Origin: a virus | IMG/VR virus record: IMGVR_UViG_3300030042_000123 | Span: 56,344 to 120,343 of that record | DNA length: 64,000 bases | Reading direction: 5' to 3' (one strand) | In this document: piece by piece, positions 45,710 through 56,781 of the stretch | Layout of the letters: each line of letters starts with the position of its first letter | Numbering within the stretch: position 1 is the stretch's first letter | Program-made: the position numbers and the translations under genes | The notes under the pieces: model-generated | What the model saw: only the letters and a program-made list of their open reading frames with translations | Databases searched by the model: none | What the model was told of the DNA's origin: nothing

Positions 45710-48700
45710 TTAGTTCGGTGTAGTCAGCTTGACTGGGAACGAACCCGTCTGCGGTGCCAGCCGCAGCGCCCCGTCATCGTAGACCACCCATGTAAAAGTC
45801 TTCGTAGCCGTAACACCAGAATCCGTCACCGAAATGGACAAGGTGTTGTTTCCGAGACTGCCCGACGCGAACGGCCCAGTCAACGGGATTTTTGCCACGC
45901 CGCCAGAGATGGTCACAGTTCCAACGGTGAATCCCCCGCTGACGATTATTCCGAGTAAAGCTGGGTTTGTGGTAATCACGTTCGTCCCAATTACGTAGAA
46001 CGACAGATTTGTGCGTGGTGAGATAGAAACCACGTTCCCTTTGTCCACGTATCCGAGGATGTTGTACGAAGTCGAATCTGTGTAATCGATCCCAGTATGC
46101 AGTACCAATCCCGAGGCGACTGTAAGAGGGAAAGTTCTGTCGAAATATGCGCCATTGTTGGGCCCACCCACGTCTGTCACGCGGAACGTGACGGGAGGAA
46201 GCCCAATTTGAATTGTGGTGCCTACGATGTTAACTGTCGCGCCTGTCGTGGACGACAACGAAAGCCCCGAAGGTAGAGCCCCACCCACAATAGACCACGT
46301 TGGAGTTCCTAATGCCCCTGTTTCTGTCAACGGGGCTGAGTACGCAACTCCCGCTGTGATGGCAGGCAAAGACACCGTGGTGATGGTCAGCGCCGATGTC
46401 TGCGAAGCAAACGTCGTAGTGACCGAGGCTGTGTTAGGCGGCGTGAGGGTGTCCGCTACCACGAAAGTGACACTTTGACTGAATTGAGTATTGGCTGAAC
46501 CCGTGAGTACGCCCGCCGACGAGAGCGAAATTCCATGGAGCGGGAAGTTTACGGATGTCCAACTGTACTGATTGTACCCGTTCGGCAACACACCTATCGG
46601 TACACCGCCAGTTGCGACGAGTTGAATACCTGAGGCACTCCCGTTGTAGTAAGTGGCTCCGATAACGGCGTTGGGCAGCGGGAACGGCTGGATGCCAATG
46701 TGCAAGAGCGGATCAGCGTAATCCCACCCGACGATGGTCAAGTCTGTGCCCGTGGTGAACGGTACAATGATTTCTGCTGTGTCACCGAGACTATCGACTG
46801 CAAGTATTCTGACCTGCCAAGGGTGGGCTCCAGACGCACCAGTCAAGGGACCGCCTGAATATGTACCCGCAATTGTTGCCGTTGCTCCTATACCGTTAAC
46901 CTGTAGCGACAGGCCTGCGGGGAGGAGGTCTGGGTAACCCGAGGTTGGCGCAACCTGCCACTGTATCGGTGGGGTCATGCACAACGTCGCCACGAGCGTT
47001 CCTTGGTACACTTCGCCACGCGGCACAATGCCTACTCCACTGTCGTTGATAGCTCCCGTCAAAACGCTGACTGTCTGTATGGTGAACGACACGGGGCCTG
47101 TTGAGCCCGCGACACTATCCGTCGCGGTGACGGTGATGGGGAAATTCAACCCCGTAGCGCCTGAATAAGTGCCTGAAAACACGCCCGTGCTGGTGTTAAA
47201 CGTGATACCCGTTGGTAATGCACCGACTTCAGCCCATGTGTACGGATTAGGACCACCGAAAGGCGTGCCGCCCGCAGCCTGCATCTGGAACGAATAACCG
47301 TTAGGATCGTCGGTAACAGTCGCTATGCCCACGCCGAGGATGTTTGGAGTGGGACCTGTCACGATTCGCAAACTGCTGTTGTAATTCAACGTCAGTATTG
47401 CAGAGACGGAGGAGCCTGCACCGCGAGTATCGGCCAGCGTGACCGTAATGGGAATGGCGGTTGTGCCCGAAACATAGTTGGTTGGGGGTCCTTCCCACGC
47501 GAAAGCGGGAGCACTCAATACGCCTGTGTTTTGATTCAGCACGAATCCCGGAGGCAAGCCCGTAGCCGTCCAGCCGTTCGGCGTCGTGTAGGGTGGGAAT
47601 CCGCCGAAGCCCTGCAATGGGTACGAATAGATCGAATCACTGAATGGCGGCAATAGCGTAGTAACAATCGTCAGTGGGGCGGCAAAGTCGATAGAGAGAC
47701 GGTGATACAAATATGCCGTGCCTGTGCTCGCGACTATTTGGAACCAAACGTCAAAGTACCCACTCTCTGTAGGTGTACCTGTGATGTAGAAATTTTGACC
47801 CGTTGGGGTGGAGTCTAGGGTCAGACCCGCAGGAAGTGTCCCCGAAGAAGACCCCCTTGCGTAGTAAACAGACGCCGAGATCGGCGTAACGCTGGCGGGT
47901 ACAGTGATGTAGCTGGTGTTTGTCAGCGCCGTACCAAGCGACACGCTGTCTTGGATATTGTCAATCGGCGAAAAAGCACTCGCTACGGTGTTCCAAGCGA
48001 TTGTCACTGTGCCATGAATTGTGCCCGAAGTACCCACGTACTGGATGACGCTGGTGAAACTTGCGCTCACCGTGCCTGTAAGCGTTCCGTAGATTAACCC
48101 CGTGTGTGCATCGAGCGAAAGACCGGGCGGTAGCGTATTGGTCACGCCCTGCACCGTGGCGGGCACCGTGGCGATCCACGGAGCATCGCTTGGTACGGGA
48201 CTCGTTGGAGTGATCGAGGGGACGAAAGGAGAATTGTAATACGGTTGACGCGGATTCAGGCCGACCACTTCTCCAATGATGTAGGGGCGTGTGTTCGTGT
48301 TTATCGTACCGATGTCCACACCCGGCACCCAACCAAGAGACGCCGCATCATCATGCGTCAATATCGTGTATGCCTGTGATGCTGTAGCTTCGGTGATACC
48401 CTGCAACTGGAGCAGGAGAGGCAACATGTACTGTACGTTGCCATAAACACCCGATGGAGGTCCGCTGATTTCTACTTCTGGAATCACTGGATCGATAGCA
48501 ACCACGATGCCGTCCGACAGAACAGCGCCCGCCTGCACTTGCAACGCCTTTGCTGCCAGTTGTGCAGCTACCGCTCCTTGAGTAGCTGTGGCGGACGGGG
48601 GGCTGCCAGCGGCGTAGTCGATGGTGGGTGAGCCGTTGGAATTCTCCAAAATCAATTGGCTCGACGTGTTGGACACAACGGCAAAGGTGCCATCGTTTCC

Positions 48701-51700
48701 AAGATAGTCAAATCCGCTCACTGTAATGGGGCTGCCGACCGTAAGAGCGGGGAACGTAAATGGCGCGGCGGTGTAAATTGTGGTCGAGGGGGAGCCACTT
48801 CCAGCCGATGCTGTGATGGTGACGGTGCCGGAAATAGTGACTGGACCCGTGGTGACGAGGGCACGACCGTTTAAGGTCATGAGGGAGATGCTGTTCAGCG
48901 TAATGGCGGAAGTTGCGAGAATGTTCCCGGCCCATACATGGTCGTGAGCATCGAAAGTCGCTGCGCTGCCAACCACCCAAACCACGTTCGCGGCCGTAGC
49001 GCCGTTAATCAAAGCGATGGTGGTTGCGGCGGTCGTGACATTCAAAGCCGAACCAACTTGGAAGACGAACACTGGGTTTGTGAGTCCAGCACCGTCAAGC
49101 GTAATCGTGCCGCCCGTGAAGAGCAGCGTGCTGGAAGCAAAGCCGACGAAGCCGGGTCCGCCGTTGTAACCCGTTGGGGTTGCGGTAAAAGTGTGTGTAG
49201 CGTAGGATGCGCTGATCGCCGTCGAGGTCAAGCCATTGAAGAACACGAATGCCGCAGTCAAGTCTGTCTGGTTCTGTGCGACGGCGACGACTTGCTGTGC
49301 GGGTGGGGTGTAATTGAAAGTGCCCGTTATCGTGTTGGTCGGGACTGAACCTACATTGCCGCCAGCAACGTTAGCTATGGTAGCGGACGAGACGACAGCC
49401 GCAGCGAGGATGGCGTAAGTTGCCGCTGTGCCCAACTCCGTAGTAACGATAGACCCCGAGGCAGACCCGCTGATTGCTGAAACTAGCGAGTACGTACCGC
49501 TGGGGGCGGTTGCGGTCGTGCCATTCGGATTGCTCAGTATCAACTGCAAATGCGTAGAGTCTACGCAGTAGAACGTGCCGTTATTGACGGACTGATTAAA
49601 GCCCGAAACAGTGAACTGTTGTCCGATGAGGGCATTTTTCGCCGCACTCGGCTGACTTGTGGCGAATGTATATGTCGTTGTTGGCGCAAACGGAGCGACA
49701 GGGCTCGAAAGCGTACCCGTGGAGCCCGCTGGAAGAGGTGTAGGAAAGGCTTGGGTGAGCGAAGAGATGTAACCGAGCACGGGTACGGTTTCCGCTACGG
49801 GTGTCGCGTTCAGCAGGGTTAACGAGTTCGCAGTGGACGAGAAGCACAAAAACGTGCCGTTATTTGCGGCGTTCTGAAATCCCGAAACAATGAAAGTCAA
49901 ACCCGCGTAGGCATTGTCGCCGCCGCCACTGCAAAATCCTAATGTATCCGTGTACAAAGCGGCAGGCGAAGGCGACGGGTTGTTTACGACTGTGGGAGCG
50001 ACGGAACCCAAGCTGACGTAGGTCCCACCAAGGGTGAATCCTGCGAGGTTTCCTGTTATGGCGAACGGAGTTGCTTTGAACGTGTCTGCAAAGTTCCACA
50101 CGTGATCCACGAAGGCGGGGACAAGGATGGGATCGCTGATCGCGGGCTCAACAGTGATGGTGAACTGCGTTGAGATCATCGTGTTGGGCGATGCGCTGTC
50201 ACGAAGTACGAGTATGAATGAGTACGAGCCCGCCGTGGGGAAGTTTACATCAAACTCAATCTGCCCGTCTACGAGAGTAGCTGGTCCGTAATAGCTGCTG
50301 TTGCCGAAAGGGGCCAAGCCCAGAAACGTGTAGGGGAATACTCCACCGAAAACTGGAACCATCATCCCGAATTGCTGCCCCGCGTAGATGGTTGGTTGAT
50401 CGAGAGAACCGAATTGCAATGCTTGGGGCACCAACGTCATCGTGTACGTCTGTGTGGCGATGGCACCGATAGCATCCGTCACCTGAACAACTGCCGAGAA
50501 CGTCTTGGTGAAATCGGAAGTCGAATTGTACGTGCTTGGGGTGCCTGAAATCAGCCCAGTGTTGGGGTTGATGCTGAGACCGATAGGCAGGTTGCCTGCT
50601 GGGATGCTCCACGTATACGGCGGCAAGCCTCCCGGAATGGGGTTGGCGGGATTGACATTTCCCACCTCCATTTGCACTGAGTACGGCGTACCAACTTGTG
50701 CAATGCCGAGCGAAGTTCCCAATTGCGTCAGTACGTTGCCCTTGGCGTCAGTCTGACCTAATGCGATCTCGACCAGCAGATCGGTGCTTACCGTGATGGA
50801 GAATGCCGCTTCAGCGATGAAGAACGGCACGCTGGAATCCTGTACGGCGAAGTTGATGGAGTAGGTCCCCAAGGCCAGCGGGGTCCCACTCAATACGCCG
50901 TTGATGCTCAGCTTCAAACCTGCGGGTAAACCATCCGTGTACCAAGCATACGGCGGGGTGCCGCCTGATGCCGCCATCTGGAATTCCTGCATCGCCTTAC
51001 CGACGTAAATGGTCGTCGGTAATTGCGTCGTCGTGATAGTCACGGGGATCGAAGACGTGAGAGCGTTGAAACTGTTCTCATAGACGGGTACGATCAATTC
51101 CTTGGACTTCGGACGGCCTTCGATGGGGAATACGTCGATACCCATCGTGCCAAGCAGGGACGAGGCGTTGGAGAAACGAGTCGTTGCGATTCCAAGCTTG
51201 ATTTCGTTGGTCAGCGTATCGCGCACGAGGAAACGAGCGATCACTTCCCAAGGGTTGGCGGTTGACGCCACGCCCGTAGCGCCTGTAATCTCGAATCCTT
51301 GCTGACCACCGATGCCCAACGTGCCTGTCAAGGAGGTCGAGGTTGTGGTTGTTCCCGTGAACTGCTGATCGACCACGAATATCCCCACCGTAAGCTGACG
51401 CATCAAAACAACGGACGGACTATAGATGGACGAGTTGTACAACTTGCGGGTCTGGATTACAACGTCCAGCGGACCCGAGATCGAAAACTGCTTGGTCAAA
51501 AGTGACGCGGAGAGCGGCAACCACCCCGTGCTTGAACCATCAGGCCAGAGAACCTGCCACTGGTCGGCGTTCACATACGCGGGTGCAAGCTGGAGCGTTA
51601 GAGGCTGTCCGAGTTGAAGCGTGGTGCTACTGAATACAACGTCTGCTGAAACGATGGCGTCGGGGAAAGCGAGCCCGGATGGTGTCAGCGAAGAAACATT

Positions 51701-52006
51701 GTTCCAGATGTTGGGGACGGGGGTATTGTACACTTCCCAATCGAATGACGCGGGCGGACTGCCCGCGAGGTTGGTCTGCATGTCCATCCGATACGAGCCT
51801 GTGGACAGTTGGGTCGTGTAAAACCGTGGCGTACCTGTGTACGGGTTTGGTGCGGGTATGGAGGCGGCGGGAAGCCCGTTGAGAATGATTTCCCAGCCCG
51901 TGTAGGCGGGACCAGCAGGCGGCAACCAGTTAACGGTCAGGACGTTGTTGTTGTCAATCGTCGCTGACGTTGAGCCCACAAAACCGAGATTTGGAGGATT
52001 AAGCAT
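45710..52006 (-). CDS. giant Ig-like (He_PIG) adhesin/fibre with ice-binding-type DUF3494 domain
   Basis: 2098 residues. At least nine repeats follow the pattern GLPAGLxL..NGVLSGTP of bacterial putative-Ig domains. Residues ~855-1073 (48785-49445) form a DUF3494 domain: LGTAATYAILAAAVV, GTITLDGAG, FVFQVGSAL, VVWVVGSAATFDAHDHV and GNILATSAITLNSIS, ending GRALVTTGPVTI. DUF3494 domains bind ice or act in surface adhesins. In a phage virion it may bind a host surface or ice/mineral. No protease or enzyme motif is seen. Confidence 0.75.
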   Translation of the reverse strand: MLNPPNLGFVGSTSATIDNNNVLTVNWLPPAGPAYTGWEIILNGLPAASIPAPNPYTGTPRFYTTQLSTGSYRMDMQTNLAGSPPASFDWEVYNTPVPNIWNNVSSLTPSGLAFPDAIVSADVVFSSTTLQLGQPLTLQLAPAYVNADQWQVLWPDGSSTGWLPLSASLLTKQFSISGPLDVVIQTRKLYNSSIYSPSVVLMRQLTVGIFVVDQQFTGTTTTSTSLTGTLGIGGQQGFEITGATGVASTANPWEVIARFLVRDTLTNEIKLGIATTRFSNASSLLGTMGIDVFPIEGRPKSKELIVPVYENSFNALTSSIPVTITTTQLPTTIYVGKAMQEFQMAASGGTPPYAWYTDGLPAGLKLSINGVLSGTPLALGTYSINFAVQDSSVPFFIAEAAFSITVSTDLLVEIALGQTDAKGNVLTQLGTSLGIAQVGTPYSVQMEVGNVNPANPIPGGLPPYTWSIPAGNLPIGLSINPNTGLISGTPSTYNSTSDFTKTFSAVVQVTDAIGAIATQTYTMTLVPQALQFGSLDQPTIYAGQQFGMMVPVFGGVFPYTFLGLAPFGNSSYYGPATLVDGQIEFDVNFPTAGSYSFILVLRDSASPNTMISTQFTITVEPAISDPILVPAFVDHVWNFADTFKATPFAITGNLAGFTLGGTYVSLGSVAPTVVNNPSPSPAALYTDTLGFCSGGGDNAYAGLTFIVSGFQNAANNGTFLCFSSTANSLTLLNATPVAETVPVLGYISSLTQAFPTPLPAGSTGTLSSPVAPFAPTTTYTFATSQPSAAKNALIGQQFTVSGFNQSVNNGTFYCVDSTHLQLILSNPNGTTATAPSGTYSLVSAISGSASGSIVTTELGTAATYAILAAAVVSSATIANVAGGNVGSVPTNTITGTFNYTPPAQQVVAVAQNQTDLTAAFVFFNGLTSTAISASYATHTFTATPTGYNGGPGFVGFASSTLLFTGGTITLDGAGLTNPVFVFQVGSALNVTTAATTIALINGATAANVVWVVGSAATFDAHDHVWAGNILATSAITLNSISLMTLNGRALVTTGPVTISGTVTITASAGSGSPSTTIYTAAPFTFPALTVGSPITVSGFDYLGNDGTFAVVSNTSSQLILENSNGSPTIDYAAGSPPSATATQGAVAAQLAAKALQVQAGAVLSDGIVVAIDPVIPEVEISGPPSGVYGNVQYMLPLLLQLQGITEATASQAYTILTHDDAASLGWVPGVDIGTINTNTRPYIIGEVVGLNPRQPYYNSPFVPSITPTSPVPSDAPWIATVPATVQGVTNTLPPGLSLDAHTGLIYGTLTGTVSASFTSVIQYVGTSGTIHGTVTIAWNTVASAFSPIDNIQDSVSLGTALTNTSYITVPASVTPISASVYYARGSSSGTLPAGLTLDSTPTGQNFYITGTPTESGYFDVWFQIVASTGTAYLYHRLSIDFAAPLTIVTTLLPPFSDSIYSYPLQGFGGFPPYTTPNGWTATGLPPGFVLNQNTGVLSAPAFAWEGPPTNYVSGTTAIPITVTLADTRGAGSSVSAILTLNYNSSLRIVTGPTPNILGVGIATVTDDPNGYSFQMQAAGGTPFGGPNPYTWAEVGALPTGITFNTSTGVFSGTYSGATGLNFPITVTATDSVAGSTGPVSFTIQTVSVLTGAINDSGVGIVPRGEVYQGTLVATLCMTPPIQWQVAPTSGYPDLLPAGLSLQVNGIGATATIAGTYSGGPLTGASGAHPWQVRILAVDSLGDTAEIIVPFTTGTDLTIVGWDYADPLLHIGIQPFPLPNAVIGATYYNGSASGIQLVATGGVPIGVLPNGYNQYSWTSVNFPLHGISLSSAGVLTGSANTQFSQSVTFVVADTLTPPNTASVTTTFASQTSALTITTVSLPAITAGVAYSAPLTETGALGTPTWSIVGGALPSGLSLSSTTGATVNIVGTTIQIGLPPVTFRVTDVGGPNNGAYFDRTFPLTVASGLVLHTGIDYTDSTSYNILGYVDKGNVVSISPRTNLSFYVIGTNVITTNPALLGIIVSGGFTVGTVTISGGVAKIPLTGPFASGSLGNNTLSISVTDSGVTATKTFTWVVYDDGALRLAPQTGSFPVKLTTPN

Positions 52007-52015
52007 TTTTGATCC

Positions 52016-55000
52016 TTATAACTGCGTTACTATCTCCGAGGAAGCGTCTTCTACGACGCCGCCGAGGAACGAAATGGTTGCGGTTTGAGCCAGAACCGAG
52101 TTCGCCTCAAGCACGCAGCTTCCCTGAGTTATAAAATCTGCCGTGACCGTGACGCTGCTGTTCAATTCCGCCTGAGCCACAATCGCAAATGGGGGCGCTA
52201 CTGGAAATCCGCTTTCCTGCAACCCAGTCGTATTGTGTGTTTGAAGCGTCAAGTTCGATCCACGTTCCACAACGAAAAACGGAGCGATGCTCGTAGCCAG
52301 CGGGTCGATAGCGAGGTTTACACCCGTGGCACTGATGCTTGTTCCGCCCGTACCGATCATCTGACCGAGGCCGGAGTTACTCATGGTGATGGTGCCTCCA
52401 TCAATAACCACGCCACACGCTTCCTCAAAAGACCCCGCTTGAAGGTTGTCCGTCCAACTGCAATTCACAAATTGAACATCGGCGTTTCTCGCCTTAATCG
52501 CAGTGCCTTGGAACCCCTTGAACAGGATGCCGTTAAAGATCACGCGACTCGTATCGGTGTAGAACGCATACGTCGGCCCTGTCCCTGTGCCCGCGAATCC
52601 CGTAGCATCAATGACCGCCTGATCTGTCGCTCCCGATTGAATCGAGATAACCAAACGACCCTCACCCTGAATCACGCGGGACAGATTAGCCAAGGCGAAC
52701 GCGAAGAGACTTTCGCTCACACCATCTCCAAGCGTAATTTCTTCCAACCCACCTGCGCTTTGAATGTTGGTGACGTTGTACGCCACTCCCGTATCCGCAA
52801 GCTCAATAACGCATGGGAAGCTGAGGACAGGCGGTAATTCGTTCATCGCGGACAGAATTGTCAGCTTCGCCGTCGCCAACGAGAGACCGCTGTTGCTGTC
52901 GAGACCCGTGACGTTGTTGACATACAGCGTGATGGGGGCGGTGGTGGCCTGTAAGTTCACGCCCAGCACGGAGCGGGCGGTCGGCGGGGCGATGGCAAAG
53001 CCCAGATGTGGGACTGCCGTTGCGAATCCCCTACCGCCAGTGGATACGGCTATGAAACGCACCGACTTACGGATATCCTTGTTGATTGGCGGAATGAAGT
53101 CATTGGTGTGCATCGGAGCCAAAAACGTGTGCTCGACGTTGTTCACCCGCATCGCCACGAAATTTGAATCGAAGAATGTTTCGAGCGCGGCGTTGGCGAG
53201 CGTAGCATCGCTCCAGCCCGGTTGTGCTGGCATCATGATCGTAATCGGCAATTCGCGATTGTACGGGTAGATATCCTGCAACCCAACGATAGGAGCAGCG
53301 CCCGTACCGTTGGTTGTGATGAGGGCGTTGTCTTCGGCGTGCACGAATTCATAGTCGCGGTTCAACACACCTTCGCCTTGATATGGGATGTAGTGCATCT
53401 CGACGATCAGACTTGAGGCGGGGTCGAATGCGGGGAGAATTGATCCGACGAAGAAGAACTGAGACGTTGCGTAATTACCCGGAACAATCAAGGTGATGAC
53501 GCCGTTGTTGATGGTGATGTTGGTCGCTGGAATACTCACAGCAGTGAGGTTGGGCGTAGGTGTCGCACCATCGGAAACCCAGATGAATCGAGTTCCGGTA
53601 TCGTCTCCCGCAATGCCTTTGATGCTGCACCCCGTGGATAAAGTCGTAATGACTGGCTGTTGAGCCGCCAAGACAATCGTGGTGGTGGGGTTTGTGAGCG
53701 AGTTATTGTACGTGTTGGAAACCACCTGCACACGTTGATCCATCGTAAAGAAAGGTCCGCTGTAGTTGCCAAACAGAACCGTTTCCTCAATTTCAGTGAC
53801 ACCCTTGACTGGGGCATTGTAGGCCAGTTGAGCGGTGTTCTGTGCGATGAAAGAGACGACCACTGTAGATGACGTGGAAACTGCCTTCTGAATTGTCAGA
53901 ACGTAGTTGTTTCCGCTTATCACGCGGTTTGAAATAGGGTAGGACACACCCGTCAATAAATCCCACGCAGTGACGCCGTACAGCCCGTTCACAGACTCAT
54001 TGAGATCAAGGCGAGGGATAATGAACTGGGTGTACACTTGGCTGCCTAGCGTCTGCGGTATCCCCGAAGAGCCCGGGATTTGTACCCAGATTCGAGTGCC
54101 GAGAACCGTATCCGAATACTCGGGGTTGAGCGCCCAAACTTGATACGCCTGCAATGCAAGCTGCGATGACTGTACTTCATACTCCGAAACCCCATACACA
54201 GGCATCGTGATCCCCGTGGAGGCGTCAAACAACTGACCCCCATCGATCACATACGGAACATGGACAAGGCCGCTCCCACCTGCGGGGTATTGGACCCCGA
54301 TTGTGGCGTAGATGTTGTTCGCGCCGGGATCGAACGCAGTTCCACTCAGCGGATCGGTCAACTGTACGGTCACCGACTTGGAGCCCAAACCATTGATTGT
54401 TACCTGCCCCTTCAACAAAGCGGCGGGTGAAATGGTGTTTGTCGATGGGTTGGTCACCAGTGCGGTTATGGCGACGGACTGAATAGTCGCCGACGAACTG
54501 GTGGGTAGGGTAATCGTGAATGCATCCCCCTGAGGTGGTCCGCTGACCCACGGCGTACCGTTGCTGCCGAGGGATTTGCTGCTGGTCGAAATTGCTATGG
54601 TCGAAGTAAAGGTGCGGAGGTCACTGCTGAAGCCGTTTGAAAATCCGTCCCACGCACCAATCGTGTTAGTGTTGATGATGCCTGCGGGAGCCACAGAAAC
54701 GTAGTAGTTCAACCGTGAGCCGACGTTTTCCGCCACGGTTGGGGAAACTGCCGCGTCTCCACGAGAGATCGCGAGTTGAGTTTCGCCTTGCACCAGATCA
54801 CCAAACCCGTAACGGCAGAGAGCGTCCATGTCGTAACCAGCGAGGTTGATAGTCGAGCGAGTGTCCACCACGTTGTCTTGGAAAATCTGATCGGCGAGAC
54901 GGGAGTCGAACCGTCCCGAGATGCCCGAAGAAAGCAAGCCGTTGGTGCCTGACGTGATGGGGAAAGGTGGGTTGGCGTTCGCGCTGCCCCAAAAATTGTT

Positions 55001-55918
55001 AACGATGTCGAAATTGCCCGAGTTCTTCACGAAGATGACAGCAAGTGGGAAAGCGTAGCTGTAGCCGTCCATGGTGCCGAGTGAGTTGAACACGTTGCCG
55101 TCGCCAGCACGCCATACGCCAGTGTCGCCGTTGAGCGAACCCATGTTCGTGTATGTGGCTGGGTTTCCACCAATCGTGGTGACGGGAGCCGATTGACCCG
55201 CCTGCGGGTACACCGCCATCGGAATGTTTGGAAATGCGGGGGTTGCCGACGACGGATCGAGGCCGAACTGGAACTGCGTGAAGTCGTAGTTGAGCCCCAC
55301 CCGCTGAACGCTAATACGCCATTGAATCTGAGCACGCTCCGTGGTGAACAGCCCTTGGAAAGGATCGACCGAATCGTCGAGGAATTGCGCCAACGTAGCA
55401 TTCGTCGATACGGGATTGACCCCGCCATACGGATAGAAGTACCGCAGTCCCGTGGTCGGATCGGTGTAATATCCCTGCCCCGTCTGCGGGTTCAACGATT
55501 GATACCAGACTTCGACAAATGCGATGTAGAGTCTTGCGTCCTCTTCCTGCGTGCCCGGAGACCACACCGGAGGGGTGGGCGGCGATACTGCGTTGAGCGT
55601 CAAGGCGGATGAGTTGCTGCCTTGGATCGTAATCACTTCGCCGTTGAAAAGGATATCGAAGGACGGAACATAGAACGTGTTCGAGACCAAAGGCGCAAAC
55701 TGAAATGGGGTGTAGGTCAGACAGCCCGATGTGACTTGATCGTCGAGGAGTCGCTGGCGTTTGTAATCCTGAAGGTCCTGAATCAGGTTGATGTCGGCGT
55801 CAGTGATCTGACGGTCGTGCATACCAACGACGGTTACGAGGTTCTTCCCGGAAGGATCGAGGGTGCGCGAACAAACCGTTGGATACGTTTTTTGCCAATC
55901 GTATGTAGAAAAAGACAT
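52016..55918 (-). CDS. large fibre/baseplate protein (DUF4815-like N-terminus, beta-helix C-terminus)
   Basis: 1300 residues. The N-terminus (YDWQKTYPTVCSRTLDPSG, then ITDADINLIQDLQDYKRQRL) resembles DUF4815-type tail attachment proteins. The middle is Ig-like. The last ~300 residues have short repeating strands (VNNVTGLDSNSG, NGILFKGFQGTAIKARN, VNCSWTDN), typical of a right-handed beta-helix as in tailspikes. No catalytic residue pattern for a depolymerase was identified. It lies upstream of the giant adhesin in the same transcript. Confidence 0.65.
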   Translation of the reverse strand: MSFSTYDWQKTYPTVCSRTLDPSGKNLVTVVGMHDRQITDADINLIQDLQDYKRQRLLDDQVTSGCLTYTPFQFAPLVSNTFYVPSFDILFNGEVITIQGSNSSALTLNAVSPPTPPVWSPGTQEEDARLYIAFVEVWYQSLNPQTGQGYYTDPTTGLRYFYPYGGVNPVSTNATLAQFLDDSVDPFQGLFTTERAQIQWRISVQRVGLNYDFTQFQFGLDPSSATPAFPNIPMAVYPQAGQSAPVTTIGGNPATYTNMGSLNGDTGVWRAGDGNVFNSLGTMDGYSYAFPLAVIFVKNSGNFDIVNNFWGSANANPPFPITSGTNGLLSSGISGRFDSRLADQIFQDNVVDTRSTINLAGYDMDALCRYGFGDLVQGETQLAISRGDAAVSPTVAENVGSRLNYYVSVAPAGIINTNTIGAWDGFSNGFSSDLRTFTSTIAISTSSKSLGSNGTPWVSGPPQGDAFTITLPTSSSATIQSVAITALVTNPSTNTISPAALLKGQVTINGLGSKSVTVQLTDPLSGTAFDPGANNIYATIGVQYPAGGSGLVHVPYVIDGGQLFDASTGITMPVYGVSEYEVQSSQLALQAYQVWALNPEYSDTVLGTRIWVQIPGSSGIPQTLGSQVYTQFIIPRLDLNESVNGLYGVTAWDLLTGVSYPISNRVISGNNYVLTIQKAVSTSSTVVVSFIAQNTAQLAYNAPVKGVTEIEETVLFGNYSGPFFTMDQRVQVVSNTYNNSLTNPTTTIVLAAQQPVITTLSTGCSIKGIAGDDTGTRFIWVSDGATPTPNLTAVSIPATNITINNGVITLIVPGNYATSQFFFVGSILPAFDPASSLIVEMHYIPYQGEGVLNRDYEFVHAEDNALITTNGTGAAPIVGLQDIYPYNRELPITIMMPAQPGWSDATLANAALETFFDSNFVAMRVNNVEHTFLAPMHTNDFIPPINKDIRKSVRFIAVSTGGRGFATAVPHLGFAIAPPTARSVLGVNLQATTAPITLYVNNVTGLDSNSGLSLATAKLTILSAMNELPPVLSFPCVIELADTGVAYNVTNIQSAGGLEEITLGDGVSESLFAFALANLSRVIQGEGRLVISIQSGATDQAVIDATGFAGTGTGPTYAFYTDTSRVIFNGILFKGFQGTAIKARNADVQFVNCSWTDNLQAGSFEEACGVVIDGGTITMSNSGLGQMIGTGGTSISATGVNLAIDPLATSIAPFFVVERGSNLTLQTHNTTGLQESGFPVAPPFAIVAQAELNSSVTVTADFITQGSCVLEANSVLAQTATISFLGGVVEDASSEIVTQL

Positions 55919-56685
55919 TACACGTTCGCCTTTAGCACGTTTTTGTTGTCACAGTGCTGAATGATTTTCCTTAGGTGAGCAAGAAAAGCTTCCGTAGACA
56001 TCACCCGTTTCATGGAATTACACACGAAACAGGCCGAGACTACGTTGCCCTCTACATATCCAATCGAATTGTTCAAACGATCAATTCCGTTATACACAAG
56101 GGTTCCCTTGCAATTCTTTATCCGAGCTACTTGAAGCGGCTCTACGCCACAAAAGTGACAGTTGCCGTGAATGAGTTCGTCAAAGCGGGCATCTGAAATT
56201 TCCCAGACCAACTCACGCTCTGCCGCACACTTCTTGTATTCCGAAAGCCGTGCATTTCGGACGGCTTGTCCAGCGGGTAGGTAGTTTTCACACCCGCAAT
56301 TATCTTTTCCTGCGCGTAGGTCCTTACCCATGACCTTGATGATCTTTCCGCAGTCACACTTGCATTCCCACACGGCATTAACGCCGCTCTGCCGTTCTTG
56401 GTCGCCGTACTTCTTAGACCCCGCCCGCCAAAGAACAAACAGACTGCCAAACCGTTGATTCACAAGGCTGAACCGTTTCTCCAGCTTTGCTTTACGGAAT
56501 CTCTGAGTGGCACAACCACAACTCTTGACTCGACCATCGACTAGGCTGTCCTCTCGAACAGGCTTTACGGTGCCGCATGTGCAGCGGACAATCCATGTCT
56601 TGTGCTTGCCTTGGGGCTCCCCCGGACCTCTGACGATCAGTAGTCCAAACTGTTGATTCGTTAGGTTCCTGTTCAATGCCCGCAT
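55918..56685 (-). CDS. HNH homing endonuclease with CGC zinc repeats
   Basis: 255 residues. Two copies of a C-x-CG...SCGC or CDCG...CGC repeat at the N-terminus (RCTCGTV...KSCGCATQ; CKCDCGKI...NCGCEN) are DNA-binding modules known in viral homing nucleases. The C-terminal HNH core is NCHFCGVEP...YNGIDRLNN...VSACFVCNSMK. It overlaps the structural gene start by one base and has parasitised the tail operon. Confidence 0.88.
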   Translation of the reverse strand: MRALNRNLTNQQFGLLIVRGPGEPQGKHKTWIVRCTCGTVKPVREDSLVDGRVKSCGCATQRFRKAKLEKRFSLVNQRFGSLFVLWRAGSKKYGDQERQSGVNAVWECKCDCGKIIKVMGKDLRAGKDNCGCENYLPAGQAVRNARLSEYKKCAAERELVWEISDARFDELIHGNCHFCGVEPLQVARIKNCKGTLVYNGIDRLNNSIGYVEGNVVSACFVCNSMKRVMSTEAFLAHLRKIIQHCDNKNVLKANV

Positions 56686-56781
56686 ATAGTCGCTCTGTCA
56701 AAGAGCAACGATAGTCGGAAAACTTCAAACTACCGACGCCACGAAAATTTCAGCCTTTGCTTCTCCTCTATAGGAGCACCC

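Noticed and set aside
52016-55918. Depolymerase tailspike
   Set aside because: The C-terminal beta-helix pattern is present, but no catalytic residue arrangement could be identified, so no enzyme activity is claimed.
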